From Chitinophaga filiformis (GTDB lineage: Bacteria; Bacteroidota; Bacteroidia; Chitinophagales; Chitinophagaceae): a DNA stretch of 64,000 bases. Positions 1 to 8,361 of this stretch are shown piece by piece. The DNA lies in assembly GCF_900102545.1 (NCBI RefSeq), contig NZ_FNBN01000016.1:30857-94856 (forward strand). Reading direction: 5' to 3'. Positions within the stretch are counted from its first letter, which is position 1. Every line of letters starts with the position of its first letter. The translations under genes were made by a program, and so were the position numbers. Under the pieces are notes generated by a model. The model did no database searches, was not told the DNA's origin, and worked only from the letters and a program-made list of their open reading frames with translations.

Positions 1-1017
1 TCCATGGAAGTTACCACCGTGGAACACATTCTCCTGGTGATGATCCACTACCGGGTTGTCGCTCACGGAATTCAGTTCCTGTACAACGATCTTCTCAGCT
101 GCTGCCAGTGTATCGTAAATAGGTCCTAATACCTGTGGCACACAACGCAGGGAGTAATACTCCTGTACTTTATCCTTAAAGATCTCTTCTTCCAGTTCTT
201 TATAGAAATGGTCAGGACGGTGCCTGATCATCTTACTATCTTTCAGGATGTCGCGCATGGCAGCCGCTACCTTATTCTGTCCCTCATGAAGCTTCACAGC
301 ATTCAGTTCTTTGGAAAGGTGGTCATCAAACGCCTCTACTACTTCGTTGATCATGGCCGACAGGATGCAGCTCCAACCCAGCAGTTTCTTGGCTTCGATG
401 ATATTCACCAGACCGATACCGGTCATAGCTGAAGTACCATTGATCACAGCCAGTCCTTCACGAATATGTACTCCCATAGGTTTGATACCTAGCTGGGCAT
501 ATACTTCTGCTGTAGGACGCAATGCACCTTCGTACACTACTTCTCCCTCACCGATCAGTACCAGCGCCAGATGGGCCAGCTGTACGAGGTCGCCGCTGGC
601 GCCTACGCCACCGTGCTCATATATGCAAGGATAAACGTTCTTATTGATCAGGTCCCGGAGCAGGATCACCACTTCAGGGTGTACACCGGAATGCGCCTGC
701 ATGAAGCTGCTGAGGCGTGCTATCATGAGGCCTTTTGTTAACAGGGGCGGCATATACTTGCCGGCTCCTGAGCTATGGCTGCGGATAAGATTGTACTGTA
801 ACTGATGGGTATCGCTCTCGCTGATACGATATTGCGCCATCGGGCCGAAACCAGTGTTGATACCATAGATGAGCTTCTTGGCGGCAAATTGCTTTAAAAA
901 CTCAAAGTTGTGCGTTACCTGCTGCAAAGCCGTTTCATCCAAACTCAACTCCTCCCCGTTAAATAACACGCGGTACACTTCGTCCAGTGAAAGCACCTTA
1001 CTCCCTAAAACAACCAT
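1..1017 (-). CDS. Aromatic amino acid lyase (tyrosine/histidine ammonia-lyase family), C-terminal part outside window
   Basis: MIO-dependent lyase that eliminates ammonia from an aromatic amino acid. The visible 339 codons run from ATG at 1017 to the window edge and end in NPVVDHHQENVFHGGNFHG. The MIO-forming Ala-Ser-Gly lies in GGVGASGDLVQLAHLAL, and YGINTGFGPMAQYR near the N-terminus contains the catalytic tyrosine loop. From memory, the sequence around these motifs is closer to the Flavobacterium johnsoniae tyrosine ammonia-lyase of the flexirubin pathway than to HutH (for example GFGPMAQYRI.ESD and EHGGVGASGDLVQL). I infer production of coumarate for an aryl-polyene/flexirubin pigment. 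HutH is the alternative. The rest of the gene and any pigment cluster lie to the left of the window. Confidence 0.85.
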   Translation of the reverse strand, partial: MVVLGSKVLSLDEVYRVLFNGEELSLDETALQQVTHNFEFLKQFAAKKLIYGINTGFGPMAQYRISESDTHQLQYNLIRSHSSGAGKYMPPLLTKGLMIARLSSFMQAHSGVHPEVVILLRDLINKNVYPCIYEHGGVGASGDLVQLAHLALVLIGEGEVVYEGALRPTAEVYAQLGIKPMGVHIREGLAVINGTSAMTGIGLVNIIEAKKLLGWSCILSAMINEVVEAFDDHLSKELNAVKLHEGQNKVAAAMRDILKDSKMIRHRPDHFYKELEEEIFKDKVQEYYSLRCVPQVLGPIYDTLAAAEKIVVQELNSVSDNPVVDHHQENVFHGGNFHG

Positions 1018-1055
1018 TATTTAAATTAAATTATTTGATTATGTAAAAAAGTGCT

Positions 1056-1088
1056 CAAAATTAGCAAAAAACAATTACGAATCACAAA
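1056..1088 (-). promoter_or_regulatory. Putative Bacteroidota promoter of the lyase gene
   Basis: On the minus strand, TTTG (1085-1088) is followed after 21 bp by TAATTTTG (1056-1063), a full match to the TAnnTTTG -7 element. It would place the transcript start about 33 nt before the ATG at 1017. Motif match only. Confidence 0.5.
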
Positions 1089-1150
1089 TGGAGAACTACG
1101 CAATTTATCGGTATGATAGTCATACGTATCTGCCATTTACAATTCGTAAT
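1074..1150. repeat. Nested imperfect inverted repeat
   Basis: Arms 1074-1091 and 1133-1150 match at 15 of 18 positions as reverse complements (ATTACGAAT...AAATGG). A smaller hairpin, GTATGA/TCATAC, lies at 1111-1125 inside. The left arm covers the -33 element of the lyase promoter, and the whole element lies just downstream of the CNNM gene stop. It could be a terminator-like structure for that operon, a regulatory cruciform or a mobile palindrome. No long T-tract follows it. Confidence 0.6.
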
Positions 1151-1177
1151 CAGACCAGTCCGTCCCCTTAAGTCATA

Positions 1178-2479
1178 TCAGCCTTCTTCTACGGCATCTG
1201 CAGGCGCTTCCACCAACACTTTATCTATACGGTGAGCGTCCATATCCACGATTTCAAAGGTGAAGCCCCTCCACTCAAATTTTTCCCCGATCTTGGGGAT
1301 ATGTTCCTGGTGGTGCAGGATAAACCCTGCCATTGTATCAAATTCCTGTTCAAATTCCGCCATCCAGTCTTCCTTGTCAAATCTGGCGAGGAAATCATAG
1401 AAAGGGATCTGCCCATCTACCAGGTAGGAACCATCATCCCGGCGCACAATTTCATAGTCATCGTCCTGACCGGTTTCCGGCATGTCTCCTACAATGGCTT
1501 CCAGTATATCATTCAGGGTGATCATTCCCAGGAAAGTACCATATTCATCTACTATAAATGCAGCGTGGCTTTGTGTTTCCTTGAATTTTTCCAGTACCTG
1601 GTAAGCGGAGTTATTTTCTGGTACGAACAGCGGCTTTTTCATGATACGGGCCAGGTCATGACCTGTATCGGCTGCTGCGGTATAAAGGTCCTTAATGGTG
1701 ATAATACCCTGGATGTTGTCAATCACGTCATCACATACCGGGTATACCGAGTGCGGGCTGTCCAGGATCTTACTGCGGATAACCGCTTTCGGATCATGAA
1801 TGTCCAGGTATACGATATCTGTGCGGTGTGTCATGAGGGAGGTAATGTTACGGTCTCCCAGGTGAAACACCCTTTCAATAATCTCCTGCTCGGTCTCCTC
1901 TATTGCACCTGTGGTAGTACCTTCGCTGATCAGCGCCTTAATCTCTTCTTCCGTGACATTGTTATCAGCAGATGGTTTCAGGTTGAAAATATTCATCACC
2001 ATATTGGTGAAGATAGTCAGCAGCCAGATGAACGGATAGGTGATCATCGACACCCATGTCATCGGAGCTGCCGTTTGCCTGGCGATAGCTTCGGGGCGGA
2101 GGATACCCAGGCGTTTAGGCACCAGCTCGCCTATTACCAGCGTAAAATAAGTGACCACTACCACAATAACGGTAATGGCAATACCCTCGCTATAAGGACT
2201 TAATTGTGGATAACCGGAAATGTATTCAACCAGGCGTGGTTTGAGGCTGATACCTGATAATATACCTATTAAGATACTGATAAGTGTGATGCCTACCTGG
2301 ACAGTGGAAATAAACCTGTCCGGATTGCTGGCCAGTTTCAGCGCAGCTTTTGCCTTTTCATCCCCTTTATTGGCCAGATATTCCAGCCTTGCTTTACGTG
2401 CATATTCCATGGCGACCTCAGACATTGAGAATAAGCCATTTAGTAAAATAAGGATGAGGATAATGACGACGACTTCCAT
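1178..2479 (-). CDS. CNNM/HlyC-CorC family membrane protein with CBS domains
   Basis: Transmembrane protein of the CNNM (DUF21) family, related to magnesium/cobalt efflux proteins and often annotated hemolysin. The first ~185 residues hold four hydrophobic segments, beginning MEVVVIILILILLNGLFSMSE. A CBS pair follows (about residues 205-330, including LMTHRTDIVYLDI and GTFLGMITLNDILEAIVGDM), then a C-terminal CorC/HlyC domain (about 345-425). The 433-residue length is usual for the family. It is the last gene of a minus-strand series, 24 bp after the ZIP transporter gene, which suggests a shared role in divalent-metal homeostasis. The transported ion cannot be read from sequence. Confidence 0.9.
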   Translation of the reverse strand: MEVVVIILILILLNGLFSMSEVAMEYARKARLEYLANKGDEKAKAALKLASNPDRFISTVQVGITLISILIGILSGISLKPRLVEYISGYPQLSPYSEGIAITVIVVVVTYFTLVIGELVPKRLGILRPEAIARQTAAPMTWVSMITYPFIWLLTIFTNMVMNIFNLKPSADNNVTEEEIKALISEGTTTGAIEETEQEIIERVFHLGDRNITSLMTHRTDIVYLDIHDPKAVIRSKILDSPHSVYPVCDDVIDNIQGIITIKDLYTAAADTGHDLARIMKKPLFVPENNSAYQVLEKFKETQSHAAFIVDEYGTFLGMITLNDILEAIVGDMPETGQDDDYEIVRRDDGSYLVDGQIPFYDFLARFDKEDWMAEFEQEFDTMAGFILHHQEHIPKIGEKFEWRGFTFEIVDMDAHRIDKVLVEAPADAVEEG

Positions 2480-2503
2480 GTTTAAAAGGCTAAAAATAAA
2501 GAA

Positions 2504-3235
2504 TTATTCAAATATTAAGGTAAGAAATGCTAAAAGCAGCCCTGCCGCTATGGCGATCACTTTACGATAGCTCAATTCATGGTGTTTGGTACCGCTTTCG
2601 TAAAAAATGGTGGTAGAAATATGCAAAAATGCTCCTATCACCAGGGCCACGATGTAAGCGGTAATATTGGAAATATAGGTAGAATGCTGCCCCAGTACAG
2701 ATGCCAGCAGCGCTGCAACAGGCGTTACCAGCGAAAAAATGATCAGGATGCGCCATAGCTTTGCTCCACGTTGATGGGCATGCATCATGACGGTGATCAG
2801 GGTAAACGCCTCCGGCAGCTTATGGGCAGCTACACCTATCACCAGGGAAGCCAGGGCCGCGGGATCCTTAAACTGGAAACCCAGTGGAATACCTTCCATA
2901 AAAGCATGGATCGACAATCCCAGCAACAGGGGAAAGATCTGTACATGATGGTGGCCATCTGTCGGAACATGGGTATGACCATGCTCTGTTCCGTGCGACA
3001 ATGCCTGCAGGGCTACCTGCAGAAAAAAACCCAGTACGATATAGATGCCGGCCTGATGCCCCAGTTCATGATACACTTCAGGCAAGAGGTGCATGATAGT
3101 GACGCCAAACAGGCAGGCGCCGGTAAATGCCAGCATGTAAATCGGGAAGTTGGGGGTTACCCTCCTTACCATCATGGGAATTAAACCGCCGCCTAAGGTG
3201 GCCAGTAAAATAATTAAAAGAAAGATCCAGTTCAT
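2504..3235 (-). CDS. ZIP family divalent metal transporter
   Basis: Inner-membrane ZIP permease, typically importing zinc, iron or manganese. The 243 residues contain about eight hydrophobic segments. A histidine-rich loop (about residues 83-98: HGTEHGHTHVPTDGHHH) sits between TM3 and TM4. The metal-site helices are visible as HAFMEGIPLG (TM4) and AAHKLPEAF (TM5). The start overlaps the 3' end of the PAP2 gene by 4 bp, so translation is probably coupled. The neighbouring CNNM protein may move ions in the opposite direction; that is inference. Confidence 0.92.
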   Translation of the reverse strand: MNWIFLLIILLATLGGGLIPMMVRRVTPNFPIYMLAFTGACLFGVTIMHLLPEVYHELGHQAGIYIVLGFFLQVALQALSHGTEHGHTHVPTDGHHHVQIFPLLLGLSIHAFMEGIPLGFQFKDPAALASLVIGVAAHKLPEAFTLITVMMHAHQRGAKLWRILIIFSLVTPVAALLASVLGQHSTYISNITAYIVALVIGAFLHISTTIFYESGTKHHELSYRKVIAIAAGLLLAFLTLIFE

Positions 3236-3810
3236 GTTGTTAATTCAGGTTCCAGTCTGATACGCCGCTGAAAGAATCCGGCACTCAGGGTGCCTATGAT
3301 GATACCCAGTACACCGCCTCCGATCACATCCAGCGGGTAGTGAACACCGACATATACCTGTGCATAACAGATCAGCAGCGCCCAGACAAAAAACAGAGAG
3401 GCATATAATTTTGAAATATGCCTGAAAGTGAGGAAACAAAAAGTGCCCAGTGCAAAATGATTGGTTGCATGGGAAGAGGTAAAGCTCCCACTGCCCGGGC
3501 AATATACTACCAATACCCTCACAAAATGCTGCATCAGCGGGTCCCGGCATGGCCTTATCCGCCCTACAGCCTCTTTGATATATAAGCTGGACTGGTCAGC
3601 CAGTCCAAAAGTAACAAGGAAAAAGACGATCCACCAGAAACCTCTCCAACCATAGTTGATCGTCACAAACAACAGCAGGAAAAGGTACAACGGCGCCCAT
3701 ATATATGGCTCCCTTAACCAGGGTATGATAGCATCCAGCACGGAATTCCGCCACACATTATTGATATAGAAAAAGAGTTTGTAATCCAGTCTAAGCAATC
3801 TTTCCAGCAT
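3232..3810 (-). CDS. PAP2 family membrane phosphatase
   Basis: Integral-membrane acid phosphatase of the PAP2 superfamily, acting on lipid phosphates or undecaprenyl pyrophosphate. All three signature motifs are present in 192 residues: KEAVGRIRP (KX6RP), SFTSSHATNH (PSGH-like) and a final VYVGVHYPLDVIGG carrying the catalytic histidine and aspartate. Five to six hydrophobic segments are visible. It overlaps the ZIP gene by 4 bp and lies 2 bp after the methyltransferase gene, so it is part of the same operon. The substrate is unknown; with a sulfatase/phosphoglycerol-transferase-like gene upstream, envelope lipid turnover is plausible. Confidence 0.92.
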   Translation of the reverse strand: MLERLLRLDYKLFFYINNVWRNSVLDAIIPWLREPYIWAPLYLFLLLFVTINYGWRGFWWIVFFLVTFGLADQSSLYIKEAVGRIRPCRDPLMQHFVRVLVVYCPGSGSFTSSHATNHFALGTFCFLTFRHISKLYASLFFVWALLICYAQVYVGVHYPLDVIGGGVLGIIIGTLSAGFFQRRIRLEPELTT

Positions 3811-3812
3811 GG

Positions 3813-4580
3813 CTAATGTTTTGTCGCAACGATGATCAGTCTTGGCGAATGCTGTTCATCGTAACTATTGAAATGATAGTCTCCAAATATATCTGTTATT
3901 TGTAAACCCTGGTGGGCGAACATTTCCTCAAAATCATGGAGGCTAAAGGCGCTTACATTCTCGGTAAATGTGGTCCGGTATAAGCGGGAACGGTCCAGGA
4001 TGTTGATCTGCTTCTGGAATTTTCCATCATTCACCTCACGGGCAATATCGAACACCACCTCTCCTTTCTCTTTCACCTCAAAGGGCACCAGGTTCGACTT
4101 CACATAAGGACTGTTCAGGTAGTCCAGCACCAGGCATCCTCCCGGTTTCAGGGCATTCCGCATAGTACGCAGGGCATTCTCGTTCTCCCTTTCCGTATCA
4201 AAATAACCAAAGCTGGTAAAAAAGTTAAATACAAAATCAAAATAGTTCACTCTGAAGGGCAGGCGCATATCATGCTGGTAAAAGCTGAGATGGTCATTTT
4301 CCAGCTTTTTCGCAATGTTGATGCTGCGGATAGAAAGGTCGATACCCGTGACAGTATACCCCTTTGATGCCAGGTAACTGGAATGACGACCGGTACCACA
4401 GGCTACGTCCAGCATGGTGGCATTAGCAGTCGGATGCAGATAGTTTAACAGCTTGTCTATAAAAGTTGCTGCTTCTGCATTATCCCTGTTATTGTACAAC
4501 AGGTGATAATAAGGAGAATTGAACCAATCTTTAAACCATTGTTTTTGAATTTCCACTGCTAATTCATTAAAAACTTCCAT
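3813..4580 (-). CDS. Class I SAM-dependent methyltransferase
   Basis: Soluble 255-residue methyltransferase. The SAM-binding motif I is MLDVACGTGRHSSYLASKGY (about residues 56-75), followed by the acidic end of strand 2 (TGIDLS) and a motif II region DMRLPFRVNYFDFVFN. No signal peptide or transmembrane segment is apparent. The substrate is not recognisable; the fold resembles the UbiE/Methyltransf_25 group. It lies 23 bp downstream of the sulfatase-like gene and 2 bp upstream of the PAP2 gene within the envelope operon. Confidence 0.88.
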   Translation of the reverse strand: MEVFNELAVEIQKQWFKDWFNSPYYHLLYNNRDNAEAATFIDKLLNYLHPTANATMLDVACGTGRHSSYLASKGYTVTGIDLSIRSINIAKKLENDHLSFYQHDMRLPFRVNYFDFVFNFFTSFGYFDTERENENALRTMRNALKPGGCLVLDYLNSPYVKSNLVPFEVKEKGEVVFDIAREVNDGKFQKQINILDRSRLYRTTFTENVSAFSLHDFEEMFAHQGLQITDIFGDYHFNSYDEQHSPRLIIVATKH

Positions 4581-4603
4581 GATCAGATGAACGCCCCAAA
4601 GCT

Positions 4604-6616
4604 CTATTTTTTATTATTAAACATCAAATATCGGGTGCTTTCGTAAAATGCCCGCGTTAAATTATCTAATGCTTTCGCTGTATCCGGATATTGCGCGCTT
4701 ACATTTTTCAGCGGATCCCCCTGCATATCGTACAGGTAAGCCGCGTCGGTCTTCGTATTGATCTCATACATATAACGCTCCCCAATCATGGAGATATAGC
4801 CCTGGAGGTTCTTGGCATAGCTGGCGAAAGCATACCTGCTGGTCCGTGTGGAATCCAGCATATCCTGTCCCAGCGTATAGTTTTTAGCCGGTATGCCTAC
4901 CAGTTTGGCCATTGTCGGGTAAATATCCACCAGGCTGACCGCATAATTGATCACCTGGGGCTTAATCAGGGCCGGGGCATAAATAAAGCAGGTGGCATGC
5001 ACTGATCCGCTGACCAGCTCATACTCCGGGGTAGGCATAAAATGATAAGGATTCAGGGTACAGTTATGGTCCCCAAACATGATAAAGATGGTATTATCCA
5101 GGTACCCTCCCTTTTTCGCCAGATCAATCAGGTGCGCTACGTTATAATCCTCATAACGGATAGCATTAAACTGATCCATAGACACAAATCCCGATTTCTT
5201 AAACTGCTCTTTATCAATATCTTTCTCTGTCAATTTCTTAAAATCACCGGCTCCGTTTGTAGTCGTATAGGGAGGATGATTGTCTGCCAGCTGCAGGAAA
5301 GCCACAAAAGGCTGTTGCCTTTTAGCTGCATCCCTGAATATTTCGTCAGACTCGGTAATCAGGTCGTAGTCAGATACGCCCCATACGTCCGCTTTAGGCG
5401 CCTTGTAATAACCTTCTTCATAGATCTTAATGCCGTCCACATTATTCGTAAATACCGCCCTGATATTGGCCCAGTTAGTATTTCCTCCCAGCATGTAATA
5501 TTTCTCGTATCCCTTGAACTGGTCGAGTACCACCCGCTGATCAATCATCTTCGGATGCCGGGAAGCTGTTTTGGTCAGACTGACGTCGGGCAATCCCACG
5601 GTCACACCGTACACCGTTCTGGCGGTACTGACAGCAGGCACGTAGAAGTTGCGGAAAAGGATCCCGCTGTCGGCCAGCCTTTTCATATTAGGCGTAGGCT
5701 GCATCGGGTTGTTGTACATACTGGTGATAGCCGCTCCGGTCGATTCCAGCATCACCAGTACCACGTTCATTTTCTTCCTGTCGGAACCGGGAATATCCCG
5801 TACGAAGTTCAGTTTCTCCGCATCTGGTTGCTGTACACCCAGGTACTGCGCTATTACGGGATAAAGCGCCCTCGTCTTTTTTATATCGTAGGTATCCGTT
5901 TTGCCAGACATGTTGGAAACATAATACAGCACGGGATTCAGGGCAAGACTAGTCACCCCGTTATCCCTGGTGAACATGGCCTGGCTCCAGCGCAAGGGAA
6001 AGTAGGCGATACTCGCATAAATACCGGCGGCAAAGAGGATCACCATGGAGAACAACCAACCGCTGTATTTCCAGTTACTGAGCTTCACAGCAGGTTCCTT
6101 TGCCAGTCGCCCATAAGTACGGATGAACTGGTAAGTGATCAGGAACAGGAACAGACCGATCCCCACCAATGTACGCACCACCGGGTAGCTCTGCCATAAC
6201 ATCCTGGCATTGTCTGCCCGTTCTCCTGAAGCCAGAAAGCGGGTAATGGTAGGATCCATGCGTAAGCCCAGGTAAGCATAATGACCCAGGTCGAACACAT
6301 ACGCAAATGTCAGTACCAGGTACACCAGGAAGAGATACACAAAAACCGGCTTTCTGATGGCCGGTTTTGTAAAGAAGTTATTTCTGAAAATAAAAGCAAG
6401 CAGCAATAAGGGAACGGACAGGATCAGGGCAAGACGCATATCGAAACGCAGGCCCAGTGTCCATGCCTTCAGGATAGCCCCGCTGTCTGTAACGGTGGTC
6501 TTAAAGAAAAACAGAAAGAAAACCAGACGAAAAACGACCATGAAGAGATATAGGAATAAGGCCTGGATAATCACATATCGAATATACCGGGGTATACTCT
6601 TCCATAAATATTTCAT
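4604..6616 (-). CDS. LTA synthase/sulfatase family membrane enzyme
   Basis: Alkaline-phosphatase-superfamily enzyme anchored by about five N-terminal transmembrane helices (first ~230 residues) with a C-terminal periplasmic catalytic domain. Visible motifs are VVLVMLES (first metal ligand), VSTARTVYGVTVG (probable threonine nucleophile) and MFGDHN with a later SGSVHATCF (metal ligands). The nucleophile is not a Cys/Ser-x-P-x-R sulfatase motif, so a phosphoglycerol or phosphoethanolamine transferase/hydrolase is more likely than a sulfatase. I chose ATG at 6616 over one at 6688 because a perfect -7 element at 6647-6654 puts transcription start between them. It heads the five-gene operon down to 1178. 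Confidence 0.88.
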   Translation of the reverse strand: MKYLWKSIPRYIRYVIIQALFLYLFMVVFRLVFFLFFFKTTVTDSGAILKAWTLGLRFDMRLALILSVPLLLLAFIFRNNFFTKPAIRKPVFVYLFLVYLVLTFAYVFDLGHYAYLGLRMDPTITRFLASGERADNARMLWQSYPVVRTLVGIGLFLFLITYQFIRTYGRLAKEPAVKLSNWKYSGWLFSMVILFAAGIYASIAYFPLRWSQAMFTRDNGVTSLALNPVLYYVSNMSGKTDTYDIKKTRALYPVIAQYLGVQQPDAEKLNFVRDIPGSDRKKMNVVLVMLESTGAAITSMYNNPMQPTPNMKRLADSGILFRNFYVPAVSTARTVYGVTVGLPDVSLTKTASRHPKMIDQRVVLDQFKGYEKYYMLGGNTNWANIRAVFTNNVDGIKIYEEGYYKAPKADVWGVSDYDLITESDEIFRDAAKRQQPFVAFLQLADNHPPYTTTNGAGDFKKLTEKDIDKEQFKKSGFVSMDQFNAIRYEDYNVAHLIDLAKKGGYLDNTIFIMFGDHNCTLNPYHFMPTPEYELVSGSVHATCFIYAPALIKPQVINYAVSLVDIYPTMAKLVGIPAKNYTLGQDMLDSTRTSRYAFASYAKNLQGYISMIGERYMYEINTKTDAAYLYDMQGDPLKNVSAQYPDTAKALDNLTRAFYESTRYLMFNNKK

Positions 6617-6646
6617 GTAAACGTAGCTGTTGATTAATTTGACATG

Positions 6647-6654
6647 CAAAAGTA
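6647..6654 (-). promoter_or_regulatory. -7 element of the envelope operon promoter
   Basis: The minus strand reads TACTTTTG, an exact TAnnTTTG match, about 30 nt upstream of the ATG at 6616. The -33 region is only T-rich (TTTTT), so this half of the promoter is weak. Confidence 0.45.
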
Positions 6655-6785
6655 TGCTAAACTGTGGCATTAATGAAAAACGGGGCAAAGTTTCCTAACC
6701 CCTATATAAATAGCCCACATTAAAACTATAACGCATCTGTATAAATTAATATTTAAATAGAAAGGAGCCCTACATATTTAATTCA

Positions 6786-6817
6786 TTTGTCTATTGCTGA
6801 TTGTAATTTTATATTTG
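6786..6817 (+). promoter_or_regulatory. Putative promoter of the glmM-like gene
   Basis: TTTG at 6786-6789, 20 bp spacer, then TATATTTG at 6810-6817: a full match to the Bacteroidota -33/-7 consensus. Transcription would start near 6823, about 20 nt before the GTG at 6842. Confidence 0.6.
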
Positions 6818-6841
6818 CCCTTCCTTTAAAAATTGAAATTC

Positions 6842-8224
6842 GTGGCACTGATCAAATCGATTTCTGGCATTCGCGGAACTATCGGGGGCAAACCAGGAGA
6901 AGGGCTATCTCCTCTCGATGTTGTAAAGTTCACAGCTGCATTCGGCACATGGCTCATTAAACAATCCGATAATAAAAAAGTAGTAATAGGGCGGGACGGT
7001 CGCATTTCAGGTGAAATGGTGAAACAGCTCGTAGTTGCTACCCTGAACGGATTGGGCCTGGATGTTGTGGATCTTGACCTTTCTACCACTCCTACGGTTG
7101 AAGTGGCTGTAAAGGCAGAACAGGCAGCTGGTGGTATCATTCTCACAGCGAGCCACAACCCCAGAGAATGGAACGCTCTGAAACTGCTGAACAGTGAAGG
7201 CGAATTTATATCTGGCGAAGACGGAGCCATAGTACTCGATCTCGCCGCACGCGAAGATTTCTCTTTTGCTGATGTCAGCAAACTGGGCACCTACCAGAAA
7301 GACGACAGCTACCTGCAGAAACACATTGACATGGTGGTAAACTATCCGCTGGTAGATGTTGCCGCTATTAAAGCCCGCAACTTCAAGGTAGTGGTAGACG
7401 CTGTCAACTCTACAGGCGCTATCTTCATTCCCGCCCTGCTGAAAGCACTAGGAGTAGAAGAAGTAACTGTGCTGTTCGATGAAGTAAATGGCCGTTTCAG
7501 CCACAATCCCGAGCCTTTACCAGAAAACCTTACTGCGTTAAGCAATGAAGTAAATAAGTCCAGCGCTGACCTTGGTATTGCCGTAGATCCTGATGTAGAC
7601 CGCCTCTGCTTCGTATGTGAAGATGGCAGTATGTTCGGTGAAGAATATACCCTGGTAGCAGTAGCTGATTATATATTGAAAAGCCGCAAAGGGAACACCG
7701 TTTCCAACCTTTCTTCCACACAGGCGCTGAAAGATGTGACCCTGAAAAACGGAGGTGAATACCATCCTTCCGCAGTAGGAGAAGTGAATGTGGTGCGCAA
7801 AATGAAGGAAGTGAATGCCGTGATAGGTGGTGAAGGTAATGGCGGTATCATTGTACCAGACCTGCACTATGGCCGCGATGCGCTGATCGGTATTGGTCTC
7901 TTCCTGAGCCATGTGGCACAGAGCAAAAAGAACCTCAAAGCCCTGCGCAACAGCTATCCTGACTACTTTATTTCCAAAAACAAGATAGAACTGGATAAGG
8001 GTGTGGATGTAGCCACCATCTTTGATAAGATCAAAGGTAAGTACAGGAATCAGCCTATTAACGTAGAAGACGGTCTGAAAATAGAGTTCGACAGGGATTG
8101 GGTACACTTACGCACTTCCAATACAGAGCCTATTATCCGTATTTACGCGGAAAGCCAGAATGAGACGACGGCAGATAACATCGCCAAACGCATCATGCAG
8201 GACATCCGTGAGTTTATGCACTAA
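6842..8224 (+). CDS. glmM: Phosphoglucosamine mutase (phosphoglucomutase/phosphomannomutase family)
   Basis: Alpha-D-phosphohexomutase, most likely making glucosamine-1-phosphate for UDP-GlcNAc and peptidoglycan. The four-domain fold is complete: phosphoserine loop TASHNPREWNALK (Ser about residue 104), metal loop DPDVDR, sugar-binding GGEGNGGII and phosphate-binding RTSNTEPIIRIYAES. I start at GTG 6842 (reading M-ALIKSISGIRGT, the usual N-terminus in this group); an in-frame TTG at 6833 would add three residues. The gene is monocistronic, between its own promoter and a strong terminator. Phosphomannomutase activity cannot be excluded from sequence. Confidence 0.88.
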   Translation: MALIKSISGIRGTIGGKPGEGLSPLDVVKFTAAFGTWLIKQSDNKKVVIGRDGRISGEMVKQLVVATLNGLGLDVVDLDLSTTPTVEVAVKAEQAAGGIILTASHNPREWNALKLLNSEGEFISGEDGAIVLDLAAREDFSFADVSKLGTYQKDDSYLQKHIDMVVNYPLVDVAAIKARNFKVVVDAVNSTGAIFIPALLKALGVEEVTVLFDEVNGRFSHNPEPLPENLTALSNEVNKSSADLGIAVDPDVDRLCFVCEDGSMFGEEYTLVAVADYILKSRKGNTVSNLSSTQALKDVTLKNGGEYHPSAVGEVNVVRKMKEVNAVIGGEGNGGIIVPDLHYGRDALIGIGLFLSHVAQSKKNLKALRNSYPDYFISKNKIELDKGVDVATIFDKIKGKYRNQPINVEDGLKIEFDRDWVHLRTSNTEPIIRIYAESQNETTADNIAKRIMQDIREFMH

Positions 8225-8247
8225 TCTTCAATAACTTAGAATATTTT

Positions 8248-8289
8248 AACCGGCGGATGCATGTATTTGTATCCGCCGGTTGCTTTTTG
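8248..8289 (+). terminator. Intrinsic terminator after the glmM-like gene
   Basis: Perfect 11-bp stem, AACCGGCGGAT (8248-8258) with ATCCGCCGGTT (8271-8281), 12-nt loop, followed by GCTTTTTG. Confidence 0.9.
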
Positions 8290-8361
8290 TATTGTATTTT
8301 CTAAAAAAATCAGACATTTGTGTCCGCCAACGGCATTTTTTTATCAAAAACCACCACCACC

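Noticed and set aside
1..1017. Straight call as histidine ammonia-lyase (hutH)
   Set aside because: Family membership is certain, but motif context favours a flexirubin-type tyrosine ammonia-lyase and there are no hut neighbours, so I left the symbol empty.
1232..2203. Long plus-strand frame opposite the CNNM gene
   Set aside because: It is the reverse frame of a well-supported CNNM/CBS gene; the same applies to other long antisense frames such as 5042-6199 and 27169-28218.
4604..6616. Possible cysteine-type sulfatase as substrate for the FGE-like protein
   Set aside because: The expected nucleophile region has VSTARTVYG and no CxPxR or SxPxR motif, so it does not need formylglycine.
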